Shown here piece after piece: positions 1 through 5,379 of a stretch of 5,379 nt of DNA. The notes beneath the pieces are model-generated. The model made no database searches and had not been told where the DNA came from. It was given only the letters and a program-made list of their open reading frames with translations. This stretch comes from Actinomycetes bacterium (GTDB taxonomy: Bacteria; Actinomycetota; Acidimicrobiia; Acidimicrobiales; Palsa-688): assembly GCA_021811865.1 (NCBI GenBank), contig JAKAQB010000145.1, forward strand, positions 1-5,379, written 5' to 3'. The stretch's first letter is position 1; each line of letters starts with the position of its first letter. The translations under genes and the position numbers were made by a program.

Positions 1-701
1 ACCGGTGCGGCGATGATGGGATCGATCTGGCCGCGAATGAAGTACACGCCGGCGCTCGCAGCAGCGGTGACCCCGATCATGAAGTTGCTGGTGGCCGACG
101 ACACTTTCATGGGGAGGTGCATGGCGCTGTCCATGGCCGGCACCTTCAACGCGCCGGACCCGATCCCGAGCAGCGCGCTCACCAGCCCCGCGGCGTACAT
201 GAGGGCCAGCCCGGGCTTCGTGCCGACCACCTTGTAGGGGATCTCCCGTTGCTCGGCGGGGTCGTAGTAGGAGCCGTGCAGGTTGAAGTAATTGGCGATC
301 CGGTCGTGCGACACCGCCAGCGGTTGGTCGGCGTGCCGTCGCCGGAACGTGGTGAACGAGGAGTAGGCGAGAACGAGCCCGAAGAAGATGAACAGGAACC
401 GCGGCGGAAGCACGGTGGTGAGGTAGGCGCCGCTCACCGCCCCCGTGGTGGTCGCGATCTCGAGGAACATCCCCGCCCGTAAGTTGGTCATCCGCTCCCG
501 GACATACGCGGCCGCCGCGCCGCTCGAGGTGGCGATCACCGACACGATGCTCGCCCCGATCGCCAGCCGGATGTCCACGTGGTACAGCAGCGTGAGGACG
601 GGGACGATCACCACGCCGCCGCCGAGGCCGATCAGGGACCCGAGGACGCCCGCCGCGACCGAGATCAGCGCGAGGGAGACCACGAAGTCGAGCGGCGTCA
701 C
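1..701 (-). CDS. TSUP family (TauE/SafE, DUF81) membrane transporter, 3' end outside the window
   Basis: Reading leftward from a GTG at 701, the frame stays open for 233 codons to the window edge, so the C-terminus is missing. The product is strongly hydrophobic with several membrane segments. It has the family's two half-repeats, each with a glycine motif: GLGGGVVIVP near residues 25-34, and LGIGSGALKVP near 178-188. The halves are separated by a hydrophilic stretch (about 119-163) containing LHGSYYDPAEQ. TSUP proteins are integral membrane carriers for sulfite, sulfonates or other small organic anions, but the substrate cannot be read from sequence. GTG 701 is chosen because no other ATG or GTG lies in frame before the upstream gene ends at 742, and because a promoter places the transcription start there. 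No Shine-Dalgarno is suitably spaced. Family assignment is firm; substrate is unknown. Confidence 0.9.
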   Translation of the reverse strand, partial: MTPLDFVVSLALISVAAGVLGSLIGLGGGVVIVPVLTLLYHVDIRLAIGASIVSVIATSSGAAAAYVRERMTNLRAGMFLEIATTTGAVSGAYLTTVLPPRFLFIFFGLVLAYSSFTTFRRRHADQPLAVSHDRIANYFNLHGSYYDPAEQREIPYKVVGTKPGLALMYAAGLVSALLGIGSGALKVPAMDSAMHLPMKVSSATSNFMIGVTAAASAGVYFIRGQIDPIIAAP

Positions 702-707
702 GCCCCT

Positions 708-736
708 ATTGTACAGACATTCGCATATCCGTGCAA
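708..736 (-). promoter_or_regulatory. Sigma-70-type promoter of the TSUP gene, probably giving a leaderless mRNA
   Basis: On the minus strand, TTGCAC (736-731) and TACAAT (713-708) are separated by exactly 17 bp. TACAAT differs from the consensus -10 at one base, while TTGCAC keeps only the TTG core plus weak similarity. A start point about 7 nt beyond the -10 box falls at position 701, the first base of the GTG start codon. The promoter lies wholly in the 40-bp gap after the penicillin-binding protein gene, except that the gap is otherwise featureless. Hexamers and spacing are seen directly; leaderless transcription is inferred and is common in actinobacteria. Confidence 0.6.
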
Positions 737-741
737 ATCGG

Positions 742-2271
742 CTACTGACCCGGCGGCGGGTGGAGCGCCGCTGTGAGCATCGCCCGCATGATGGGTCCCG
801 CCGTGGTCGCGCCATACGTGTTCGACGGCTGGAACGGCACGAGGACGCACACCGCGACCTGTGGATGTGTGGAGGGCGCGAACCCGATCATCCAGTCGTG
901 GATGTTCGCTGTCGGGTTCGAGAGGCCAGTCTGCGCGGTTCCGGTCTTCACCGCGGCCTCGAGCGACGGAGGGAAGATCCCGTAGGCGGTCCCGTCCGGG
1001 GCGGTGGCAACCGAAGCCATGAGCTTTCCGACCTCGGCCGCGGCCGACTCGCTCATCGTGTGCTTGTACACGTTGGGCACGTAGCGCTTCACGACCTGGT
1101 CGTTGGAGTTGCGCACGACCGACAAGACGTGGGGGGTCATGAGGTTGCCGCCGTTGGCAACGGCGGCTGCGACCATCGCCTGCTGGAGCGCGGTCGCCTT
1201 CACGTCTTGCTGGCCGAAGGCGGAGTAGGCCAAGCCCGGCGGCCCGAGCTTTGTCGCCGAGAATGTCCCGGGGGCGGGGAACGTCGACGCCGACGCGTAC
1301 GGCAAGTCGATCGGCGGCTTCTGGTTGTAGCCGAAGAGCCCGGCCTGGCGCCACAGGACTGTGCCACCGATGGCCAGGCCGAGATTGGCATAGCCCGGGT
1401 CACACGAGGGCGGGAGCATCTCGGGGATCGTGCCGCCGCACGGCGTCGCCCCAGCGGGACTTGTCGCATCGTTGCAGAGCAGCTTCGTCGAGTCTGGCAG
1501 GTGCGTGCACGCTGCCACCGGATATGTGAAGCTCTCGAGAGACGGCTTCAGGTTGTAGACCGCCGAGGTCGTGACGATCTTGAACGTAGAACCCGGCGGC
1601 TCGGGGTCGAAGGTGGCGAGTGGCACGCCCGGGTAGAAGCCTTCGTGGTCCGGAACTGTGAAGTCGGCGTGCCCGGCAGCCTTCTCCGTTGTGATGTTCG
1701 GGGACACGAGCGGGCTGGGTGTGTACGTCGGGCTCGAGTACATCGCGAGCACCGCGCCCGTCTGAGGCTGCAGCACCACGATCGCACCGTCTTTGTTCGC
1801 TGACGGGAGGGTGGCGAGCTCGTGCGCCGCGAGCGCCTGCAGGTACGGCTCGAGAGTGAGGGTGACCGAGTCGGTCGATGGCGGGGGAGGTGTGAGTACC
1901 TGGCCCAGGTTCTGCGGAGACTGGGAATGAGGCATGAGCCACTGGTTGTACACATCTTCGACGCCATTGGTGCCGTAGTACGGGGAGTCGTAGCCGACGA
2001 TCTGCGCGAAGAGCGAGCCGGTCGGGTACTGCCGCACGTACCGGTAGGGCCCGGATCCCTTGGGCGCCTTCACCGAGCGGGCGAGGACCTCGCCGTTGGC
2101 AGCAAGAATGGCGCCTCGGGGGTTGTTGTCCTGGGTTGCCGCGACCCGGGGGTTTGTGCGTGTGCTGTCGAGTGCCTGTGCCTGCCGCACCTGGATGTTG
2201 ACGAGCTGGGCGAGGACGAGCCCGAAGCACACCACGAGAACGAGGCCGAGCCACCGGATCCTGCGCCCCAC
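742..2271 (-). CDS. pbpA: Class B penicillin-binding protein, PbpA/FtsI-like D,D-transpeptidase
   Basis: This 509-residue protein should cross-link peptidoglycan outside the membrane during elongation or septation. It starts with a short basic end and one membrane segment (about residues 7-24), giving a cytoplasmic N-terminus. A dimerisation-type region with NNPRGAILAANG follows (49-60), then the transpeptidase domain. Visible catalytic motifs are STFK (228-231, acylated serine S228), SCD (289-291, in the place of SxN) and KTGT (442-445). Length and the absence of PASTA repeats fit actinobacterial PbpA better than a PASTA-bearing FtsI. Four cysteines (255, 266, 278, 290) lie between the first two motifs, on the extracytoplasmic side. 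The start is GTG 2271, fixed by GGAGG 8 nt upstream and a TAG stop codon directly before it. The usual PbpA neighbour rodA is not in this window; upstream is a divergent molybdenum hydroxylase operon. The family is certain, the symbol less so. Confidence 0.9.
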   Translation of the reverse strand: MGRRIRWLGLVLVVCFGLVLAQLVNIQVRQAQALDSTRTNPRVAATQDNNPRGAILAANGEVLARSVKAPKGSGPYRYVRQYPTGSLFAQIVGYDSPYYGTNGVEDVYNQWLMPHSQSPQNLGQVLTPPPPSTDSVTLTLEPYLQALAAHELATLPSANKDGAIVVLQPQTGAVLAMYSSPTYTPSPLVSPNITTEKAAGHADFTVPDHEGFYPGVPLATFDPEPPGSTFKIVTTSAVYNLKPSLESFTYPVAACTHLPDSTKLLCNDATSPAGATPCGGTIPEMLPPSCDPGYANLGLAIGGTVLWRQAGLFGYNQKPPIDLPYASASTFPAPGTFSATKLGPPGLAYSAFGQQDVKATALQQAMVAAAVANGGNLMTPHVLSVVRNSNDQVVKRYVPNVYKHTMSESAAAEVGKLMASVATAPDGTAYGIFPPSLEAAVKTGTAQTGLSNPTANIHDWMIGFAPSTHPQVAVCVLVPFQPSNTYGATTAGPIMRAMLTAALHPPPGQ

Positions 2272-2279
2272 CTACGTCA

Positions 2280-2284
2280 CCTCC
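2280..2284 (-). promoter_or_regulatory. Ribosome binding site of the penicillin-binding protein gene
   Basis: GGAGG on the minus strand lies 8 nt before GTG 2271. An in-frame TAG (2274-2272) sits immediately before that GTG, so translation cannot begin further upstream. The two together fix the start. Confidence 0.75.
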
Positions 2285-2339
2285 GGGTCCCGAGCCGTCA
2301 CGCCGCACCCTGGCGGCGGTGCATGCCCCGACCGGCCGT

Positions 2340-2364
2340 GTTGGGTACGCGAGTCACGTCCAAC
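2340..2364. repeat. Interrupted inverted repeat, possible operator
   Basis: GTTGG (2340-2344) is mirrored by CCAAC (2360-2364), and an inner ACG/CGT pair (2347-2349, 2357-2359) is offset by two bases on one side. The element is 25 bp long and lies about 70-95 bp upstream of the pbpA start. That position would suit a regulator site, but an imperfect repeat of this size can arise by chance in GC-rich DNA. Confidence 0.25.
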
Positions 2365-2381
2365 CATCTCGCTCCCTCTCG

Positions 2382-2417
2382 TTCGCTCCCGTTCGCGTGT
2401 TCGCTCCCGCTCGCGTG
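2382..2417. repeat. 18-bp tandem duplication in the intergenic region
   Basis: TTCGCTCCCGTTCGCGTG (2382-2399) is followed directly by the same 18 bases with one T-to-C change (2400-2417). The core TCGCTCCC occurs a third time just upstream at 2369-2376. This looks like a slippage or duplication product, or a set of repeated protein-binding sites. Confidence 0.8.
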
Positions 2418-2424
2418 TTCGGCT

Positions 2425-2446
2425 CTTCTCTCGGACTTCTCTCGGG
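2425..2446. repeat. 11-bp tandem duplication in the intergenic region
   Basis: CTTCTCTCGGA (2425-2435) is followed directly by CTTCTCTCGGG (2436-2446), identical except for the last base. It sits 7 bp after the 18-bp duplication, within the same A-poor, pyrimidine-rich block. Confidence 0.75.
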
Positions 2447-2612
2447 CTCCCCCCGACCACACGTCATCATGACCGACACCTCGCCGGTCTCGGGCGCGGG
2501 CAGCACGCGCCACTCCGTGCCTGGGAACCGCCGGGCCGGCTGCGGCAAGCTCAGAGCGGCGCCACGCGCCCACCCTGATCATTCGCCTCGAGCATGAAGG
2601 ACGCCGCGCGCG

Positions 2613-2618
2613 TAGGTT
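2613..2618 (+). promoter_or_regulatory. Weak -10-like element before the hydroxylase operon
   Basis: TAGGTT fits the actinobacterial TAnnnT pattern and ends 8 nt before GTG 2627, which would allow a nearly leaderless transcript. No -35 hexamer is visible at normal spacing, so this is only a candidate. Confidence 0.2.
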
Positions 2619-2626
2619 CTCTCACC

Positions 2627-3508
2627 GTGAAGCCGCCGCCGTTCGACTACTCCGCCCCCGACACCCTCGAGGAGGCGCTCTTCGTGCTGGGCGAGGCCGG
2701 CGACGAGGCTCGGCCGCTCGCCGGCGGCCAGAGCCTCGTCCCACTGCTCTCCTTGCGGCTGGCCCGGCCATCGCGCCTGGTCGACCTGGCCGGGATCACC
2801 GCCTTGAAGACCCTCGACACCGCCGGCGGCCACCTGGCCGTCGGCGCCATGGTCCGCGAGCGCGAAGCCGAGAGGGACGAGCGCGTACGGAGCCTGGCTC
2901 CGGTTCTCGCCGACGCCTTGCCGCTGATCGGCCACCCCGCGATCCGCAGTCGAGGGACGATCGGGGGGAGCCTGTCCCACGCCGACCCCGCGGCCGAGCT
3001 GCCGGCGGTCGCGCTGGTCCTCGAAGCCGAGCTGGTCGCCGAGAGCCGGGCCCGCGGCCGGCGAAACATCCCGGCGGCCGACTTCTTCACGGGGTTCTTC
3101 ACCACCGCGCTCGCGCCTGACGAGCTCCTCACCACGTTGCGCGTCCCGTCGTCGGCACCGGGCACGGGCTGGGCCGTCGACGAGGTGGCCCGCCGCCACG
3201 GCGACTTCGCGATCGTCGCAGCGGCGGCGATGGTCCGCCTCGACACGAGCACCGGTCGGATCGAGGAGGCGCGCGTGGCACTGGCCGGCGTCGGCGACAC
3301 CCCGGTCCGGCTGCCGGAGACCGAGCAGATGCTGGCCGGGGCGGAACCCGCCGACGGAGCATTCGCCGACGCAGCCGAGAACGCCGTGACTCGGTTGTCG
3401 CCGCCTGCCGACGTGCACGGCTCTGCCGCCTACCGCCGCCACGTCGCCGGGGTCCTGGCGCGGCGGACGTTGAAGCTGGCAGCCCAGCGCGCGAGGGAGG
3501 CGGCGTGA
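2627..3508 (+). CDS. FAD-binding medium subunit of a molybdenum hydroxylase (CoxM-like)
   Basis: This subunit takes electrons from the iron-sulfur subunit and passes them, through FAD, to an acceptor. From GTG 2627 it has 293 residues, typical for CoxM-type proteins. It shows the two FAD-binding motifs of the family: AGGQSLVPLLSLRLA (from about residue 32) and TIGGSLSHADPAAELPAV (from about 111). The later ARRHGDFAIV and the C-terminal HGSAAYRRHVAGVLARR are also characteristic. The start is uncertain. ATG 2594 in the same frame would add 11 residues, but GTG 2627 gives MKPPPFDYSAPDTLEEAL, which matches the usual start of the family. Neither has a good Shine-Dalgarno. The gene is first in the operon and its TGA overlaps the next start by 4 bp, implying translational coupling. 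It is called by family rather than as coxM because the large subunit lacks the CO dehydrogenase signature. Confidence 0.92.
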   Translation: MKPPPFDYSAPDTLEEALFVLGEAGDEARPLAGGQSLVPLLSLRLARPSRLVDLAGITALKTLDTAGGHLAVGAMVREREAERDERVRSLAPVLADALPLIGHPAIRSRGTIGGSLSHADPAAELPAVALVLEAELVAESRARGRRNIPAADFFTGFFTTALAPDELLTTLRVPSSAPGTGWAVDEVARRHGDFAIVAAAAMVRLDTSTGRIEEARVALAGVGDTPVRLPETEQMLAGAEPADGAFADAAENAVTRLSPPADVHGSAAYRRHVAGVLARRTLKLAAQRAREAA

Positions 3509-3984
3509 CCTCCTTCGACGTCGAGCTCACCGTCAACGGCGTCCCACGGCGGGGATCGGTCGAGGCACGCCGCACCCTGGCCGATTTCCTGCGTGAGGAC
3601 CTCGGGCTCACGGGCACCCACCTGGGCTGCGAGCACGGGGTCTGCGGCGCCTGCACCGTGCTGGTCGACGGGGAGCCGGCCCGGTCCTGCCTCATGCTCG
3701 CCGTCCAGGCTCGTGGCGCCGACGTGCGGACCGTCGAGGGACTGGCGCCGGACGGCGAGATGAACCGCCTCCAAGAGGCGATGTGGGACTCTCACGGCTT
3801 CCAATGCGGCTTCTGCACGCCCGGCTTCCTCATGCAGATCACGGCGCTGCTGGCAGAGAGCCCCGAACCAACCGAGGCCGAGGTCCGCGAGGCCCTGTCG
3901 GGCAACATCTGCCGCTGCACCGGCTACGAGAACATCGTCGACGGGGTCCTGCTCGCCGCCGACGCTGCCGTATCCCACGAATAG
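3505..3984 (+). CDS. Two-[2Fe-2S] small subunit of a molybdenum hydroxylase (CoxS-like)
   Basis: This 159-residue protein, of normal length for the family, carries electrons from the Mo site to FAD. The N-terminal half is a plant-type ferredoxin fold with cluster ligands C42, C47, C50 and C62 (CEHGVCGAC, then a distant C). The C-terminal helical half has the second cluster with C101, C104, C136 and C138, in QCGFCTPGF and GNICRCTGY. All eight expected cysteines are present, so both clusters should form. GTG 3505 overlaps the preceding TGA as GTGA. Purine-rich GAGGGAGG lies just before it, with GGAGG only 4 nt from the GTG and GAGGG 7 nt away. An intact protein with nothing missing; the partner subunits flank it on both sides. 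Confidence 0.96.
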   Translation: MTSFDVELTVNGVPRRGSVEARRTLADFLREDLGLTGTHLGCEHGVCGACTVLVDGEPARSCLMLAVQARGADVRTVEGLAPDGEMNRLQEAMWDSHGFQCGFCTPGFLMQITALLAESPEPTEAEVREALSGNICRCTGYENIVDGVLLAADAAVSHE

Positions 3985-4015
3985 CGCGCGGGCACAGACG
4001 CGCGCGGGCGCAGAC
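3984..4015. repeat. 16-bp tandem duplication between the small and large subunit genes
   Basis: GCGCGCGGGCACAGAC (3984-3999) is followed directly by GCGCGCGGGCGCAGAC (4000-4015), with one mismatch. It begins on the last base of the small-subunit stop codon and ends beside the Shine-Dalgarno of the next gene, filling most of the 48-bp gap. It could be a simple duplication or could shape the mRNA before the large subunit. Confidence 0.8.
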
Positions 4016-4024
4016 AGAGGAGGT
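4016..4024 (+). promoter_or_regulatory. Strong ribosome binding site of the large subunit gene
   Basis: AGAGGAGGT contains the full GGAGG core (4019-4023), 9 nt before GTG 4033. It is the best Shine-Dalgarno in the window and decides the start of the large subunit. Confidence 0.8.
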
Positions 4025-4032
4025 CCACTCAC

Positions 4033-5379
4033 GTGCAGCACATCGCCGAGCGGTACACGGGTGCAAGCGTCAGGCGATCCGAGGACCCCCGGATCCTGAC
4101 CGGCTCGGGCCGCTACGTCGACGACGTCCGCTTGCCCGGCATGCTGCACGCCGCATTCGTGCGCAGCCCGGTCGCCCACGCCCGCATCACCAGGATCGAC
4201 GTGCGCGCGGCAGCGGAGGCGCCCGGGGTGGTGCTGGTGCTCACGGGCGAGGAGCTCGAGCGGTCGCTCGTGCCGGGCCCGGGCATCGCCGCGATGTTCT
4301 CCGGGGGGGCGCCGGTGCCGGCGTTCACCACCTTGGCCTCCGACAAGGTCCGGGTGGTGGGCGACCCGGTGGTCCTCGTCGTGGCCGAGAGCCGGTACCT
4401 CGCCGAAGACGCCTGCGAGCTCGTGGAGGTGGACTACGAGGAGCTGCCCGCCGTCATGACCCCCCAGGCGGCCCGAGATCCAGCCAGCCCGGCGATCTTC
4501 GAGGACCTGGCGGGCAACGTGCTCATGCGCTCCCCCGTCGCCGTCTTCGGCGACGTGGACGGAGCCTTCGCCCGCGCCGACCGTGTCGTCCGTGCCGATC
4601 TGCGCCAGCACCGGCACCAGAACGCGCCGATGGAGTGCCGGGGCGTCGTCTGCAGCTTCGACCCCGAATCGGGGGAGCTCACCGTGCACTCCGCCACCCA
4701 GGGCGTGCACATCGTGCGCACGACGCTCGCCACGGCACTCGGCCTCCCCCCGGAAAAGGTGCGGGTCCTCGCCGGAGACATCGGCGGCTCCTTCGGGCTC
4801 AAGCTCGGCGCCTACCGTGAGGACGTCGCGTGCGCCGCGGCGTCTCGCCAGCTCGGCCGGCCGGTCCGCTGGATGGAGGACCGCCTCGAGAACCTGACCT
4901 TCTCCGGCCAGGCTCGGGAGGAGAGCTTCGAGGTGGAGGCGGCGATCACGAACGAAGGCGAGATCCTCGGCCTGCGGGTGAAGATGACCATCGACACCGG
5001 CGCGTACCCGGGCATGGGCACCATGCTCCCCGAGCTCGTGAAGACCATGATCCCCGGTCCCTACAAGATCGGGGCGCTCTCGTTCGAGTGGACCGCAGTC
5101 GTCACGAACAAGGCCTCGTACGTCGCCTACCGCGGTCCGTGGGCGTCCGAGACCTGGGTGCGCGAGCGGATGGTCGACCTGGTCGCCATGGAGCTCGGCA
5201 TGGAGCCGATGCAGGTCCGCCTCCGTAACGTGGCCACCCGCGAGACACCGCCACGCCGGATGGTGACGGGCCGCAGCCTGGCCGGGGTGACGGCCAAAGA
5301 GTCGCTCGAGGCCATCGCCTCGACGGTCGACCTGCCTTCCTTCCGACGGCTGCAGGCGGGAGCTCGTGAGCACGGGAGG
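4033..5379 (+). CDS. Molybdopterin-binding large subunit of a xanthine oxidase/CO dehydrogenase-family hydroxylase (CoxL-like), 3' end outside the window
   Basis: The frame from GTG 4033 is open for 449 codons to the right edge, a little over half of the roughly 780 residues usual for this subunit. It should bind the molybdopterin cytosine dinucleotide cofactor and catalyse substrate oxidation. The N-terminal hammerhead domain has LTGSGRYVDDVRLPGMLHAAFVRSPVAHARI (about residues 22-52, in pieces as visible). The Mo-binding part shows MECRGVV (200-206), ATQGVH (221-226), DIGGSFGLK (249-257) and DTGAYPGMG (321-329). The active-site loop reads AYRGPWASE (365-373). Form I CO dehydrogenase has AYxCSFR, with a cysteine binding copper, and form II has AYRGAGR. 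Here the cysteine position is glycine and the final arginine is alanine. The catalytic glutamate near the C-terminus lies outside the window. Family is firm; CO as substrate is unlikely, and the true substrate is unknown. Confidence 0.93.
   Translation, partial: MQHIAERYTGASVRRSEDPRILTGSGRYVDDVRLPGMLHAAFVRSPVAHARITRIDVRAAAEAPGVVLVLTGEELERSLVPGPGIAAMFSGGAPVPAFTTLASDKVRVVGDPVVLVVAESRYLAEDACELVEVDYEELPAVMTPQAARDPASPAIFEDLAGNVLMRSPVAVFGDVDGAFARADRVVRADLRQHRHQNAPMECRGVVCSFDPESGELTVHSATQGVHIVRTTLATALGLPPEKVRVLAGDIGGSFGLKLGAYREDVACAAASRQLGRPVRWMEDRLENLTFSGQAREESFEVEAAITNEGEILGLRVKMTIDTGAYPGMGTMLPELVKTMIPGPYKIGALSFEWTAVVTNKASYVAYRGPWASETWVRERMVDLVAMELGMEPMQVRLRNVATRETPPRRMVTGRSLAGVTAKESLEAIASTVDLPSFRRLQAGAREHGR

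Larger units (their letters stand above)
2272..2626. other. Divergent intergenic region between pbpA and the hydroxylase operon
   Basis: About 355 bp with no convincing gene. It should carry the promoters of both divergent transcription units, but no clear -35/-10 pair is visible for either. What can be seen is the pbpA ribosome binding site (2280-2284), an interrupted inverted repeat (2340-2364), and a pyrimidine-rich block with tandem duplications (2367-2455). There is also a small odd-centred palindrome GTCATCATGAC (2463-2473), a 6-bp hairpin GGCGCG/CGCGCC (2493-2498 and 2506-2511), and a weak -10-like TAGGTT (2613-2618). Short reading frames across it have no Shine-Dalgarno and biased, repetitive composition. 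Confidence 0.7.

Noticed and set aside
445..1803. Long plus-strand open frame of 452 codons antisense to the transporter and penicillin-binding protein genes
   Set aside because: Its protein is rich in Arg, His and Gly without any domain, as expected for an antisense frame in GC-rich DNA. The minus-strand genes carry clear family motifs.
2272..2460. 62-codon minus-strand frame encoding a repeated RERERTRERERTRG-type peptide directly before the penicillin-binding protein gene
   Set aside because: The peptide simply translates the tandem duplications, there is no Shine-Dalgarno at its start, and no known family fits.
2463..2473. Small palindrome GTCATCATGAC, considered as an operator
   Set aside because: Five-base arms around one base are too short to separate from chance without conservation data.
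2493..2511. Hairpin GGCGCG / CGCGCC with a 7-nt loop, considered as a terminator
   Set aside because: The stem is only 6 bp, no T-run follows, and no gene ends nearby on either strand.
2469..2597. Small plus-strand frame whose TGA overlaps ATG 2594 as ATGA, suggesting a leader peptide coupled to the FAD subunit
   Set aside because: There is no ribosome binding site before ATG 2469, the composition is non-specific, and ATG 2594 is probably not the real start of the next gene.
3430..5373. 647-codon minus-strand open frame opposite the hydroxylase operon
   Set aside because: It is antisense to three subunits with complete cofactor motifs. Its composition is Arg/His/Gly/Asp-rich with no recognisable fold, so it is a high-GC shadow.
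3505..5379. Annotation of the operon as carbon monoxide dehydrogenase (coxMSL)
   Set aside because: The large subunit lacks the copper-binding cysteine loop AYxCSFR that defines form I enzymes, so the specific name is not supported.

Overview
The window is very GC-rich. All five genes appear to start with GTG, and at least one looks leaderless. The composition, the start-codon use and a PbpA-like class B penicillin-binding protein suggest a high-GC actinobacterium, possibly from a deep lineage such as Acidimicrobiia. That placement is inferred from style and gene content, not from a marker gene.

Left part, minus strand (1-2271): a GTG-started, single-pass membrane penicillin-binding transpeptidase (2271 to 742) is followed after 40 bp by a TSUP (TauE/SafE, DUF81) membrane transporter whose 3' end runs off the left edge. 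The transporter has its own promoter in the short gap, with a -35-like TTGCAC, a 17-bp spacer and a -10 TACAAT. The predicted transcription start falls on or next to the GTG start codon, so the mRNA is probably leaderless.

Middle (2272-2626): an intergenic region between divergent genes. It holds the ribosome binding site of the penicillin-binding protein, an interrupted inverted repeat, and an A-poor, pyrimidine-rich block made of two short tandem duplications.

Right part, plus strand (2627-5379): a three-gene operon in the order medium, small, large encodes a molybdenum hydroxylase of the xanthine oxidase / CO dehydrogenase family. It comprises an FAD subunit, a two-[2Fe-2S] subunit and a molybdopterin subunit cut by the right edge. 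The first two genes overlap by 4 bp, and the third has a strong Shine-Dalgarno preceded by a 16-bp tandem duplication. Substrate would be hydroxylated or oxidised at the Mo centre of the large subunit, with electrons passing through the two iron-sulfur clusters to FAD. The active-site loop reads AYRGPWA. It is neither the AYxCSFR of true (form I) CO dehydrogenase nor the AYRGAGR of form II, so the substrate cannot be assigned as CO.

No RNA gene, mobile element, CRISPR array or clearly new multi-gene system is visible. The more unusual points are the variant active-site loop, the leaderless promoter, the SxD motif of the penicillin-binding protein and the short tandem duplications in non-coding DNA.
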